Source of the DNA: an uncultured Oscillospiraceae bacterium
GTDB lineage: Bacteria; Bacillota; Clostridia; Oscillospirales; Acutalibacteraceae
DNA: 34,358 nt
Direction of reading: 5' to 3'
NCBI GenBank assembly: GCA_905198295.1
Contig: CAJKBW010000027.1
Location: 1 to 34,358, forward strand
This document shows positions 1-8,152 of this stretch, piece by piece (the stretch's first letter is position 1; every line of letters starts with the position of its first letter). A program made the translations under genes and the position numbers. Under the pieces are notes generated by a model. It made no database searches, was not told where the DNA came from, and worked only from the letters and a program-made list of their open reading frames with translations.

Positions 1-196
1 TCTGTAAAAAAGTCCTGCTGGTTACTAGACAAAAGTTTTCCGTTATCATAAGCAGGGACTACGGAAGGAAAATCGGCGTAAATCCAGCATTAGATGGCCA
101 AAAATGCCATTTCAAAAAAGATCGATATGCGAATGGAAACAAATAGTAACTCATGCAATATATTGAAATCTTTCTTGTTTTAAATTATGAACTTAG

Positions 197-231
197 TTAA
201 AACGTCCTGAAATCCCATAAAAAAGTCCTTG
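197..231 (+). promoter_or_regulatory. Direct-repeat operator candidate, two GTCCT boxes 21 bp apart
   Basis: The 14-mers at 197-210 and 218-231 match at 10 of 14 positions. Both have an A-rich run followed by GTCCT, and the box starts (204 and 225) are exactly 21 bp, or two helical turns, apart. That is the usual geometry of half-sites for AraC-family regulators. The same GTCC core at the same 21-bp spacing occurs upstream of the secreted protein gene at 33340, next to an AraC-family gene. Assigning the regulator is inference. Confidence 0.5.
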
Positions 232-258
232 CCGCACATCGGCGGGATGTTTTACAAT
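229..258 (+). promoter_or_regulatory. Candidate activator-dependent promoter of the glycan locus
   Basis: A weak -35 element, TTGCCG (229-234), is followed after 18 bp by TACAAT (253-258). The -35 overlaps the last base of the second GTCCT box, the arrangement expected when an AraC-type activator touches RNA polymerase. A competing promoter, TTGAAA (163-168), 17 bp, then TATGAA (186-191), lies just upstream of the boxes. If that one is used, the boxes would act as a roadblock instead. Sequence alone does not choose between them. Confidence 0.4.
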
Positions 259-323
259 CAAACTGCAAGTAAACGTTTCGGCGTATCGCCAAATGAAGAT
301 ACAGAGGGTGGAGGCTTGGTGTT

Positions 324-1535
324 TTGAGTTCAAAGTATGATGTGGCGGCGTACATATGGCCCGCTTATACAGGGCAGGAGCGAAGAACGCGTATTTTCTG
401 GCCGGAGGGTATCGGCGAATGGCAAACCGTGAGAAATTCCAAACCCAAAAGCAACGGGTATTCATGGAACCGCCAGCCGCTTTGGGGTTTTCAGGATGAA
501 GCAGACCCCGCTGTGATGGAAATGCAGATTGAAAATGCCGTCAAGTACGGTGTGAACGTGTTCGCGTATGATTGGTATTGGTACGATCGGCGCCCGTTTT
601 TGGAAAACTGTCTGAACGATGGATTTTTGAAAGCGCGCAACTGTCACCGAATGAAATTTTATCTCATGTGGGCGAATCACGATGCGACGCAGTTGTGGGA
701 TATCCGTAATTCTTCCGATGAGGACACCGTCGTTTGGTCGGGTCAGGTGGATCGGCCGGCGTTTGAAACGATGGCGCTGCGGCTGATCGAAAAGTATTTC
801 ACCCATCCGCAATATCTCAGGATTGACGGCAAACCGCTGTTTTGTATTTATGACCTGAGAAACTTTGTGGAAGGCCTTGGCGGTACAGAAGCGGCCCGCG
901 CCGCCATCGACTGGTTCCGCAAAGCCTGCCTCCAGGCGGGGCTCCCCGGGCTTCACCTGCAAATCATCTTGCAGAGTCCCTGCGTGGCCAATATGAGCGG
1001 CATCGACAAGGAGCGGCTGCTGCTGACGCCGGAACTGGCCGAACATCTCACGGTGGACAGCGTTACGCATTATCAGTATGTCCACTTTACCAATATCAAT
1101 CGCCCTTATCCCGATGTGATGAAGGACGTGTTGGCACAGTGGAAAGAACTGAAGCGTTCTTTCCGTATTCCGTATTTTCCGCATGTGAGCCTCGGATGGG
1201 ATAACAACCCTCGATTCATCGAGTTTCGTGAAGGAATTATGCAGGATACCACACCGGAAAACATTCGATATGCCCTGCAATGCGCCAAGGAGTACATCGA
1301 CGAACAAGCGGATTTGTATCCGCTGGTGACCATAAACAGCTGGAATGAATGGACCGAAACAAGCTATCTGCTCCCTGACAATGTCAACGGCTGTGGTTAT
1401 TTGCAAGCGGTTCAGGATGTTTTCAGCAGGAAAAGAGGCGAACAGCATCCGCTGAAAACGGATGGATCATTCTCCGCTCCGCCGTCGGAGGTTTCCGACC
1501 TCACACAGTCATATGCCGCCGTCCTTCGCGGATAA
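324..1535 (+). CDS. GH99-like (WbsX family) glycoside hydrolase-type protein, cytoplasmic
   Basis: The 403-residue protein matches the WbsX/GH99-like (beta/alpha)8-barrel family. An aromatic-rich segment, FAYDWYWYDRRPFLE, starts at residue 80. The C-terminal signature NSWNEWTE (338-345) followed by YLLPD corresponds to the NAWNEWAEG-like hallmark of the family. Relatives include enzymes acting on alpha-mannosides (GH99) and proteins of O-antigen and rhamnan clusters, so the substrate is uncertain. There is no signal peptide, so it should work in the cytoplasm on imported oligosaccharides. The start is a TTG at 324, chosen because GGAGG (310-314) lies 9 bp upstream and no better in-frame start is available. 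It is the first gene of the plus-strand locus, 34 bp before the wall protein gene. Confidence 0.75.
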   Translation: MSSKYDVAAYIWPAYTGQERRTRIFWPEGIGEWQTVRNSKPKSNGYSWNRQPLWGFQDEADPAVMEMQIENAVKYGVNVFAYDWYWYDRRPFLENCLNDGFLKARNCHRMKFYLMWANHDATQLWDIRNSSDEDTVVWSGQVDRPAFETMALRLIEKYFTHPQYLRIDGKPLFCIYDLRNFVEGLGGTEAARAAIDWFRKACLQAGLPGLHLQIILQSPCVANMSGIDKERLLLTPELAEHLTVDSVTHYQYVHFTNINRPYPDVMKDVLAQWKELKRSFRIPYFPHVSLGWDNNPRFIEFREGIMQDTTPENIRYALQCAKEYIDEQADLYPLVTINSWNEWTETSYLLPDNVNGCGYLQAVQDVFSRKRGEQHPLKTDGSFSAPPSEVSDLTQSYAAVLRG

Positions 1536-1569
1536 CGGTAGATGATATATATTTTGAAAGGAAGCGAAA

Positions 1570-3462
1570 ATGATGAAAATCAGATCCACGGGAAAAATAG
1601 TCCTGTCATGTTTCCTCTCGCTTTGCCTGCTGCTCAGTTTGGTGACGGCGGCGAGTCTCACGTCATTTGCGAAAGGCGATGAAGCCACTGCGGTCACCGT
1701 GGTGGATGTTACCGGCCTGACCGACGCGCAGAAATCCGGCGCGCACTGGGTTCTGGAATCTGCCCCTGCCGATAAGGGCGGTGTCAACACGGACAGCTTC
1801 CGCATCAAGCATGTCGCAAGCGGCAAGTATTTTGCTGTCGATGCGGACAAAAACATGGTGCTGAGCGCCTATGATGCCAACGATCAAAAGCAGGTTTGGC
1901 AGGTGACTGACTGGTATGGTTATTACTGGTGCCTGATGAATGTCGCAGCAAACGGATGGCTGACACTGGATGCGAACACAAAGGATTTGTCCCTCGTCAG
2001 CGGTGATGGTAAGGTTGAATTCAGCATCATCACAGTGGACAACTATGAAGCTGGTAAAGTCACCCACGAAAATCAGGGTCAGCTCAAGAGCAAGGCCGAA
2101 CGCGATGCCCTGAACGGCGCCGAGGTCATCATTGCGCAGCGCTATGAGGCGAATTGGACCGAGCACATCTATCAGCTGTATGCGCCCGTTCCCGGGAACA
2201 CCGATCCCGAACCGACGCCGAGCAAGGATGAGGTCATCGTGACGGATGTCAACGCTCTGGAAGACGCGCAGAAAGACGGCACGCACTGGGTCTTGGAGTT
2301 TGCCCCCAAGCCCACCGGCCTCAACGAGGACAGCTTCCGCATCAAGCATGTCGCGAGCGGGAAATATTTTGCTGTCGATGCAGACGGGAACATGGTGCTG
2401 AGCGCGTATGCTGCCGACGATCAGAAGCAGGTTTGGCAGGTCTATGACTGGTATGGTTATTTCTGGTGCCTGATGAATGTCGGTGCAAACGGCCAGCTGA
2501 TGCTGGATGCGGACACGAAGGACTTATCCCTCGTCAACGGTGATGGCAAGGTTGACTTCAGCATCATCACGGTGGATAATTATAATGCCGGGAAGTATAC
2601 CGAAGAAAATCAGGGTCAGCTGAAGAACAAGGCCGAGCGCGATGCGCTGAACGGCGCCGAGATCATTATCACCAAGCGTTTTGAGGGAAATTGGACGGAA
2701 TATATCTATCAGCTGTATGCTCCCGTTCCCGCGACCGATCCGGGAACCGATCCCGACGAGCCTGGAGAGAAACCCGCCGATCCTGAGGGGAAACTTCCGG
2801 AGTCCGGTGTTGAATTTGTGCATGACAGCTGGTTGGAAGATCCTGAGAGCATCCAGTGGATCATTGAGGAGGCTCCCGGCAGCACGGCCGATTCCCGGCT
2901 GTATTTGATCAAGCATGTTGCTACCGGTATGTATCTGTGCGTTGACGATCTGGGCGACCGGAATAAAAGCAACGATAAGCTGGGGCTTGCCGAGCGCTCC
3001 GAAGAGGATCTCACGCAGGTCTGGAAAATGTGGGCACATTACGGCGAATGGCCCTGGGTGATTCAGAATTTTGACGGCAGGTATTTAATTGCCGGGAAGG
3101 AACAGCCTTTTGCGCTTTCTCTTTCCAATACCGATCCGCAGAATCCCCTGTTCTCCCTGACCCCGTATGCGGACATGGCGAATGCGGACGATTTCTCCGA
3201 GGATTATAATCCGACTTTGGCGCTTAAAGACGGAAGTAACTTAAAGGATAGTGCCCTCGGCATCCCGCTGGTCATCACGCCCCGCTATGAGGTCAACTGG
3301 ACCGAGCAGCATTGGCCGCTGTATGCCGCTGTTGCAAAAGATGATGACGGCGATAACAATCCGGAGACAGGCGACAACTTCGGCAGCCTGGCGATTGTTG
3401 GTCTGCTGCTCGTGCTGGCCGGCGGCGCGGTTGTCCTGTGCCGTAAAAAGACACAAGAATAA
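1570..3462 (+). CDS. Cell-wall-anchored protein with three ricin-like lectin repeats
   Basis: The 630-residue protein starts with a signal peptide (about residues 1-35, ending near SFAKG). Three homologous domains follow, at about 50-208, 230-387 and 410-590. The first two are nearly identical (IKHVASGKYFAVDAD in both). The third is divergent but keeps IKHVATGMYLCVDD and the NWTE...LYA ending. The pattern resembles ricin-type beta-trefoil carbohydrate-binding domains. The C-terminus has NPETGD (597-602), a hydrophobic helix and RKKTQE, a sortase sorting signal of the NPxTG kind. It probably binds glycan at the cell wall; no catalytic motif is visible. Acidic Pro-rich linkers (such as GTDPDEPGEKPADPEG) separate the domains. 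The ATG at 1570 has a GAAAGGAAG ribosome site; ATG 1573 is an alternative. A strong hairpin follows the gene. Confidence 0.75.
   Translation: MMKIRSTGKIVLSCFLSLCLLLSLVTAASLTSFAKGDEATAVTVVDVTGLTDAQKSGAHWVLESAPADKGGVNTDSFRIKHVASGKYFAVDADKNMVLSAYDANDQKQVWQVTDWYGYYWCLMNVAANGWLTLDANTKDLSLVSGDGKVEFSIITVDNYEAGKVTHENQGQLKSKAERDALNGAEVIIAQRYEANWTEHIYQLYAPVPGNTDPEPTPSKDEVIVTDVNALEDAQKDGTHWVLEFAPKPTGLNEDSFRIKHVASGKYFAVDADGNMVLSAYAADDQKQVWQVYDWYGYFWCLMNVGANGQLMLDADTKDLSLVNGDGKVDFSIITVDNYNAGKYTEENQGQLKNKAERDALNGAEIIITKRFEGNWTEYIYQLYAPVPATDPGTDPDEPGEKPADPEGKLPESGVEFVHDSWLEDPESIQWIIEEAPGSTADSRLYLIKHVATGMYLCVDDLGDRNKSNDKLGLAERSEEDLTQVWKMWAHYGEWPWVIQNFDGRYLIAGKEQPFALSLSNTDPQNPLFSLTPYADMANADDFSEDYNPTLALKDGSNLKDSALGIPLVITPRYEVNWTEQHWPLYAAVAKDDDGDNNPETGDNFGSLAIVGLLLVLAGGAVVLCRKKTQE
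1717..2730 (+). repeat. Tandem duplication inside the lectin gene
   Basis: Unit 1 (1717-2193) and unit 2 (2257-2730) encode two domains that are almost the same, and they also match over long runs of DNA. The offset is 540 bp at the 5' end and 537 bp after loss of one codon. The high DNA similarity suggests a recent duplication or ongoing gene conversion. The third domain (about 2800-3340) is an older, divergent copy. Confidence 0.85.
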
Positions 3463-3468
3463 TGCTTG

Positions 3469-3523
3469 GCACCAGCCGTAACAGACTTCTATTACGGCTG
3501 GTGCATTCCGCCTCACCTTTTTT
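3469..3523 (+). terminator. Hairpin terminator after the wall lectin gene
   Basis: A perfect 13-bp stem (3469-3481 with 3492-3504) with a 10-nt loop begins 6 bp after the stop codon. The T-run (3518-3523, then more T) lies 13 nt past the stem, so it may be only partly efficient or act to protect the 3' end. It separates the first two genes from the rest of the locus. Confidence 0.7.
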
Positions 3524-3634
3524 CTTTTCAAAAGACGGAAGTACAATCCATAGTATCTCAAACTGTGCGGCCCAAGACCTTGGAGAGGGTCATAAAAAAC
3601 TACTACTCTATCATGCAAAGAGGGTTATGTAAAA

Positions 3635-6007
3635 GTGAGAAAACTCTCTCAACGGATAGGCGCACTTGTGCTGGCGGGTATAATGCTTTTCTGCGCGACG
3701 GCCTGCCGGTCGGATCCGGCGACCAGCGACGGAAGCCTTGGCGATTCTGCGTCGTCTTCCTCTGCCAGCGGTGCAGAATCAAGCGACCCGGCGAGCGATG
3801 AGAGTTCGGCAACAAACAGCGACTCTCCCTCCTCTGATGATCCGTATACTCCGCCGGAAGGACCGCCGCCCGGATCCGATTCCCCGGACGGTTGGAGCAC
3901 CGCAAAAGCACTGAAAGAAACGCTGCCTGCCGAATATAGCGCCGATGTACATAAAGCTATGTTCAGCAACCCGAATGCCCGTTATCGTTTGAACTTTATG
4001 CGCCATGAATATGTTTCCAGCGGAAACCCCTTCCCTGAAGACTATTTGGCTATGGGAGCCGGCGGCGTTGTAACCAACGATCTGCAAACCAGTAACTTCC
4101 TTAAGTACAAGGGCAGTATCAAAAAAACGAACGACAGGTTGGCGGCTTTGTATGCTGCCGGTCTGAATGTATGGATCTATGACGAAAACGGATTCCCCAG
4201 CGGCGCCGCAAACGGCCTTGTGATCGAATCCGATCCCGATTTTGAATCCGAGGGCGTCAGCTGCATCACCGTGACCGGCAACGGCAAAAAATCCACCAGC
4301 TGGACGATGCCCAAGCAGTATGAGCAGATTGTCACGGCCTATGCCGTGGATGCCGGCGGTACAACCCACAACGCAACGGTTTCCGGCAAAACGGTCTCCT
4401 TTGCCGGCGTGAACGGCAATTGGACGCTGTATATCATTGTTTCCAGCCGGATGTATGAAGGTACGGTGGCGATCAGCGGAGGCTACAACCGCAAGCTGCC
4501 GAATCTGCTGCGCAAGGATGCTGTCGGCAAGTTTATCGAGGTCGGCTACCAGTATTATGCCGACAACATTAAAAACTTCAGCGATGTGGTGACGGCATTC
4601 TTCACCGACGAACCCACTTTGCCTGAGGCGATCATTACCGGTTCCATCCCTCAAGCAAAGGTATCGTGGAGCGATGATGTCGAAGCGCGGTTCTATGACA
4701 TGCACGGCTACAGCCTCAAAACGCATTATCATTCGCTGTTTGAAGGAAACACGCCGCAGGATATGGCTGTGCGCGTCAACTACCGCCAAACCACAGCCGC
4801 GCTGTTTGCCGAGAACTATACCGGACAGATTGCGGAATGGGGCAAAAAGAATGGCGTGATTACTTCCGGGCATCTGAACATGGAGGAACATCTGCTGTGG
4901 CACGTGCCCAACTACGGCGACTTAATGACAGTGCTCAAAGCGGCAGGCGCGCCGGGCGGCGATATGCTGACCGGCAAATATGCCAATTATATGTCGGAGG
5001 CTATGGGCAACTGGTTTATCAGCAACCCCTTCATGGCCGGTAAATATGTCGGTTCCGCAGCGCGCGTGGCGGGTAAGGAAGATCTTGTCATGGTTGAGAT
5101 TTGCCCGACCGACACCTATGAATCCGGATACTTTGCCTCGAAGAACGATGCTTTTGCCATTACCAATATGCTGTATATGGCAGGGTATAACCACATCAAT
5201 TCCTACGTTCAGTCCTGGGCGCTCAACCAGCAGGATGGCACGGATTACACCAAGGAGTACCTTGATTATGTCGGCCGTCTGTCCTATATGATGCGCAACT
5301 CCTCCTATGACGGCAAGCTGGGCGTGTATTATCCGATCGAGACGATGCAGGCCTACTTTACGGCCATGCGCACTACCCTGGACGATACCACCGAAGGCCA
5401 TCAGGGCAAGGAAATGCAGCAAACCTTGATGACGCTGACCAAAAATCTGTGGAGCAAGCAGATGGATTATACCTTCATCGATGCGCAGAGCATTCTGGAT
5501 GCCAAGATTTCAGGAAAAGCGCTGGTTATCAACAACGCCTCCTTTGAGTGCATCATGATGCCGCGTACGGAGGTGCTGTCGGTAAAGGTGTTGGAAAAGC
5601 TCCAGAAGTGGGAAAAGGCCGGCGGCAAGCTGATCTGGATCGAGGAGAAGCCCCATGTGGCGACCGGACTCAATGACCATGCCGCACTGCAATCGGCCGT
5701 GTCTTCTGTCAAAACCGTCAGCATTGATACGGCAGTTTCCCAAGCGGCCGCCGCATTGACAGAAAACATGACCGTTTCTGCAACCGATATAGGAACGGTA
5801 TACATGACCCGTCACAAGCTGCAGGATAAGACGATGTACTACATCGTCAACGGTTCCGGCAAGGCGAATACGGTTCAGCTGTCCTATTCCGGCGCTTCCA
5901 GCCTGGATGTCTACGATCCGGTGACCGGTGAAATCACGACGCATTCCGGCGACGGTACAGCGGTAAAAATGAATCCCTATACGGCCATGTTTGTGGTTGT
6001 GAATTAA
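3635..6007 (+). CDS. Surface lipoprotein with GH106-like barrel (secreted paralogue)
   Basis: The 790-residue protein has a lipoprotein signal peptide with lipobox ATAC (Cys24). A long Ser/Asp/Pro-rich spacer (about 25-95) would hold the enzyme away from the membrane. The rest aligns end to end with the next gene's product. Shared motifs include FMRHEY, EDYLAMGAGG, W180-I-Y-D183-E184 then GFPSGAANG, FFTD325-E326-PTL, SGH413LNME417-E418, HINSYVQSW and YYPIETMQAYF. The spaced WxYDE, FxDEP and GHx(4)E/D motifs resemble GH106-type alpha-L-rhamnosidases and put it in the same superfamily as the large enzyme at 21999. The C-terminal VYDPVTGEI...PYTAMFVV segment looks like a beta-sandwich. The start is a GTG at 3635, preceded by AGAGGG. 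It is probably an extracellular glycosidase of unproven specificity. Confidence 0.65.
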   Translation: MRKLSQRIGALVLAGIMLFCATACRSDPATSDGSLGDSASSSSASGAESSDPASDESSATNSDSPSSDDPYTPPEGPPPGSDSPDGWSTAKALKETLPAEYSADVHKAMFSNPNARYRLNFMRHEYVSSGNPFPEDYLAMGAGGVVTNDLQTSNFLKYKGSIKKTNDRLAALYAAGLNVWIYDENGFPSGAANGLVIESDPDFESEGVSCITVTGNGKKSTSWTMPKQYEQIVTAYAVDAGGTTHNATVSGKTVSFAGVNGNWTLYIIVSSRMYEGTVAISGGYNRKLPNLLRKDAVGKFIEVGYQYYADNIKNFSDVVTAFFTDEPTLPEAIITGSIPQAKVSWSDDVEARFYDMHGYSLKTHYHSLFEGNTPQDMAVRVNYRQTTAALFAENYTGQIAEWGKKNGVITSGHLNMEEHLLWHVPNYGDLMTVLKAAGAPGGDMLTGKYANYMSEAMGNWFISNPFMAGKYVGSAARVAGKEDLVMVEICPTDTYESGYFASKNDAFAITNMLYMAGYNHINSYVQSWALNQQDGTDYTKEYLDYVGRLSYMMRNSSYDGKLGVYYPIETMQAYFTAMRTTLDDTTEGHQGKEMQQTLMTLTKNLWSKQMDYTFIDAQSILDAKISGKALVINNASFECIMMPRTEVLSVKVLEKLQKWEKAGGKLIWIEEKPHVATGLNDHAALQSAVSSVKTVSIDTAVSQAAAALTENMTVSATDIGTVYMTRHKLQDKTMYYIVNGSGKANTVQLSYSGASSLDVYDPVTGEITTHSGDGTAVKMNPYTAMFVVVN

Positions 6008-6021
6008 AAGGAGACAATGGC

Positions 6022-8130
6022 ATGCAGCAGTTTTTGAATCCCGGCGCCGCCTATCGCATTCATTTTATGCGTCACGATTACCTATCGGAAACCAGCCTGA
6101 TGGAGCATCCGGTTTTTGTGTCCGGCGCGCCGTCGCTTGAGGATTATCTGGCGATGGGCGCCGGGGGCATCGTGACCAACGATGCGTGGAACGATCAGTA
6201 TTTGCGTAATCCGGCTTCCGTGAAGACGCTGGATGAGGTGATCGGCAAGGCAGCCGACATCGGTTTGGGGATATGGCTGTACGACGAGTACGGCTTCCCC
6301 AGCGGTGCGGCAAACGGATTAACGATGGAACAGCACCCCGAGTATGAGGCCGCCGGCATCACTTTGTTCAAGCAGAGCGGCAGCGGTGCTGGTGCGGTTT
6401 CCTGGGAGCTTCCCGCGGGGAACGAGCGGATCGTGTCTGCGTATTTTCTGATGAAAGACGGAAAAACCCTTCCGGCGGAAATTTCCGGCCGATTCGTTCA
6501 GGCGCAAAGCCCTGGGGGTGAATGGACGTTATGCGTCATCGGCATGAGCCGTATGTATGAAAACACCATTGCCTCCCACAGCGGCAACGACCGGCGGATG
6601 CCCAATCTGCTCAGCAAAGAGGCTGTGGACGCTTTTAAATCCTGCACATATGCGTATTATCGGGAAAACATCTCGCGGTTTTCGCATGTCACGGCATTTT
6701 TCACCGACGAGCCGACGCTGTGTGAGGCGGTGCTCACCGGCTCGATCCCATGGGTGAAGATTTCCTGGTGCGACGAGCTGGAAGAACGGTTTATGGCCCG
6801 TTACGGCTATGACATCCACGCCCGGTATCATTGCCTGTTTGAAGGGGACTCAGCCGACGATATGGCGGTGCGTTCCAACTACCGGCAGTTGATAGGGGAG
6901 TTGTTTTCCGAGAATTACGTTGGCAATCTCGCCGGGTGGTGTGAGAAAAACGGGACGTTGTTTTCCGGCCATTTTAACATGGAGGAGAATATCCACAGTC
7001 ACGTTGCCAACTACGGCAATCTGATGAAGGCGCTGAAACGGCAGGGCGCGCCCGGTGTTGATTGCCTGACGGGCATATTGGAAAATTACCTTAACGAGAA
7101 CTGCGGCAACTGGACGGTTGCGAACTGGTTCATGGGTCCGAAATACGTTGGCTCCGCCGCCCGGCTGGCGGAAAAGAACGGATTGACAATGGTGGAATTC
7201 TGCCCGGTCGATCTGCAGCCGGCGGGTACCTTCCGCACGGTTGATGAGGGATATGCCATTACCAATTTGATTTTTTTCAGCGGCATCAACCACATCAATT
7301 CCTATGTGCAGTCCTGGAGCCTCGGTGATCCTATCCCCGATAAGCCCTACGGCAGTGAGATGCGCGCGTATTCCGATTATGCCGCCCGTCTGGCTGTGTT
7401 TGCGCGTCAGGCGGCACATGACAGCGGCATCGGTCTGTATTATCCCATCGAAACGGTGCAGGCCTATTTTAAGGGGATGAACGAGGCACTGGATGATGTC
7501 ACCCGCGGAAAAAAGGCCACGGCGATACAGCAGACATTGATGCGTCTGACGAAATCGCTGTGGCAGGCGCAGACAGACTATACCTTTATTGACGCGGAAA
7601 GCATTGATGCGGGTGAGATCAAAGGGGACACCCTGTGTATGGGAAATGTGTCTCTGCGCAGCCTGATTTTGCCGATGGCCGAGGTGCTGCCGGTGGAAAC
7701 GGCAAAAAAGCTGCTGGCATGGCAGCAGGCTGGCGGCTGCCTGATTTGGCTGGGCGAAACGCCTTCCGTGGCAACAACACCAGGCGGGCATGAGGATTTG
7801 CGTGCGCTGGTATGCTCGCAAACCGTGACCGAAACGGTGGCTGAGGCGGTCGCCTCGGCCAAATCGGCCGTCGGAGATTCGCTGCGGTTCGAGGGGACGC
7901 CCGGGGAAGCGCTGTACTGCTGCCGCTATCAATTGGACGGCGATTACTGGTATTTCCTGGTGAACATGTCCGCCGACCGGCAGGAGGCTCGCTTTACCGT
8001 TGACGGGGCAGCCGGCTGCACGGTATACGATCCCGTCACCGGGGAACACACCCGTCAGGAAGGGCCTAACGGCACAATCGTATTGCGCGGATACCGCAGT
8101 GCGTTTTTGCAGATACATTCTGAAATTTGA
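6022..8130 (+). CDS. GH106-like cytoplasmic glycosidase (intracellular paralogue)
   Basis: The 702-residue protein lacks a signal peptide and starts directly with the conserved NPGAAYRIHFMRHDY segment. It is therefore the cytoplasmic twin of the lipoprotein encoded 14 bp upstream. Conserved motifs are W85LYD88E89 then YGFPSGAANG, FFTD229E230PTL, GH317FNME321E322, NHINSYVQSW and YYPIETVQAYF. The acidic residues are candidate catalytic or metal-binding residues by analogy with GH106 proteins; this is inference. An extra short segment (SETSLMEHPVFVSG) near the N-terminus is absent from the paralogue. A clear AAGGAG (6007-6012) precedes the ATG at 6022. The pair suggests the same linkage is cut both outside and inside the cell. 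An exact family cannot be fixed by eye. Confidence 0.65.
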   Translation: MQQFLNPGAAYRIHFMRHDYLSETSLMEHPVFVSGAPSLEDYLAMGAGGIVTNDAWNDQYLRNPASVKTLDEVIGKAADIGLGIWLYDEYGFPSGAANGLTMEQHPEYEAAGITLFKQSGSGAGAVSWELPAGNERIVSAYFLMKDGKTLPAEISGRFVQAQSPGGEWTLCVIGMSRMYENTIASHSGNDRRMPNLLSKEAVDAFKSCTYAYYRENISRFSHVTAFFTDEPTLCEAVLTGSIPWVKISWCDELEERFMARYGYDIHARYHCLFEGDSADDMAVRSNYRQLIGELFSENYVGNLAGWCEKNGTLFSGHFNMEENIHSHVANYGNLMKALKRQGAPGVDCLTGILENYLNENCGNWTVANWFMGPKYVGSAARLAEKNGLTMVEFCPVDLQPAGTFRTVDEGYAITNLIFFSGINHINSYVQSWSLGDPIPDKPYGSEMRAYSDYAARLAVFARQAAHDSGIGLYYPIETVQAYFKGMNEALDDVTRGKKATAIQQTLMRLTKSLWQAQTDYTFIDAESIDAGEIKGDTLCMGNVSLRSLILPMAEVLPVETAKKLLAWQQAGGCLIWLGETPSVATTPGGHEDLRALVCSQTVTETVAEAVASAKSAVGDSLRFEGTPGEALYCCRYQLDGDYWYFLVNMSADRQEARFTVDGAAGCTVYDPVTGEHTRQEGPNGTIVLRGYRSAFLQIHSEI

Positions 8131-8152
8131 ATGAGAAACGGAGAGTTAAGCG

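Larger units (their letters stand above)
1..323. other. Non-coding regulatory region upstream of the glycan locus
   Basis: I see no credible gene here. The stretch is more AT-rich than the coding DNA that follows. It contains a GTCCTG box at 12-17, an imperfect inverted repeat (11-19 against 51-60), two candidate promoters (163-191 and 229-258), a pair of GTCCT boxes exactly 21 bp apart (204-208 and 225-229), and the GGAGG ribosome site (310-314) of the first gene. The open frame antisense to 193-465 has no family features and overlaps the first gene. Confidence 0.7.

Noticed and set aside
193..465. Small minus-strand frame in the upstream region
   Set aside because: Its composition is not protein-like, it overlaps the first gene and the promoter elements, and it has no ribosome site.
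462..1448. Long antisense open frame opposite the GH99-like gene
   Set aside because: It mirrors the codon structure of a well-supported gene, has no ribosome site and no family motif. The same holds for the long antisense frames at 3779-4903, 6850-8118, 19245-20120, 25557-26456 and 33286-34311.
1717..2730. Direct repeats considered as a CRISPR-like or mobile element
   Set aside because: The repeat unit is about 475 bp, in frame and codes for a protein domain; there are no short repeats with spacers and no transposase.
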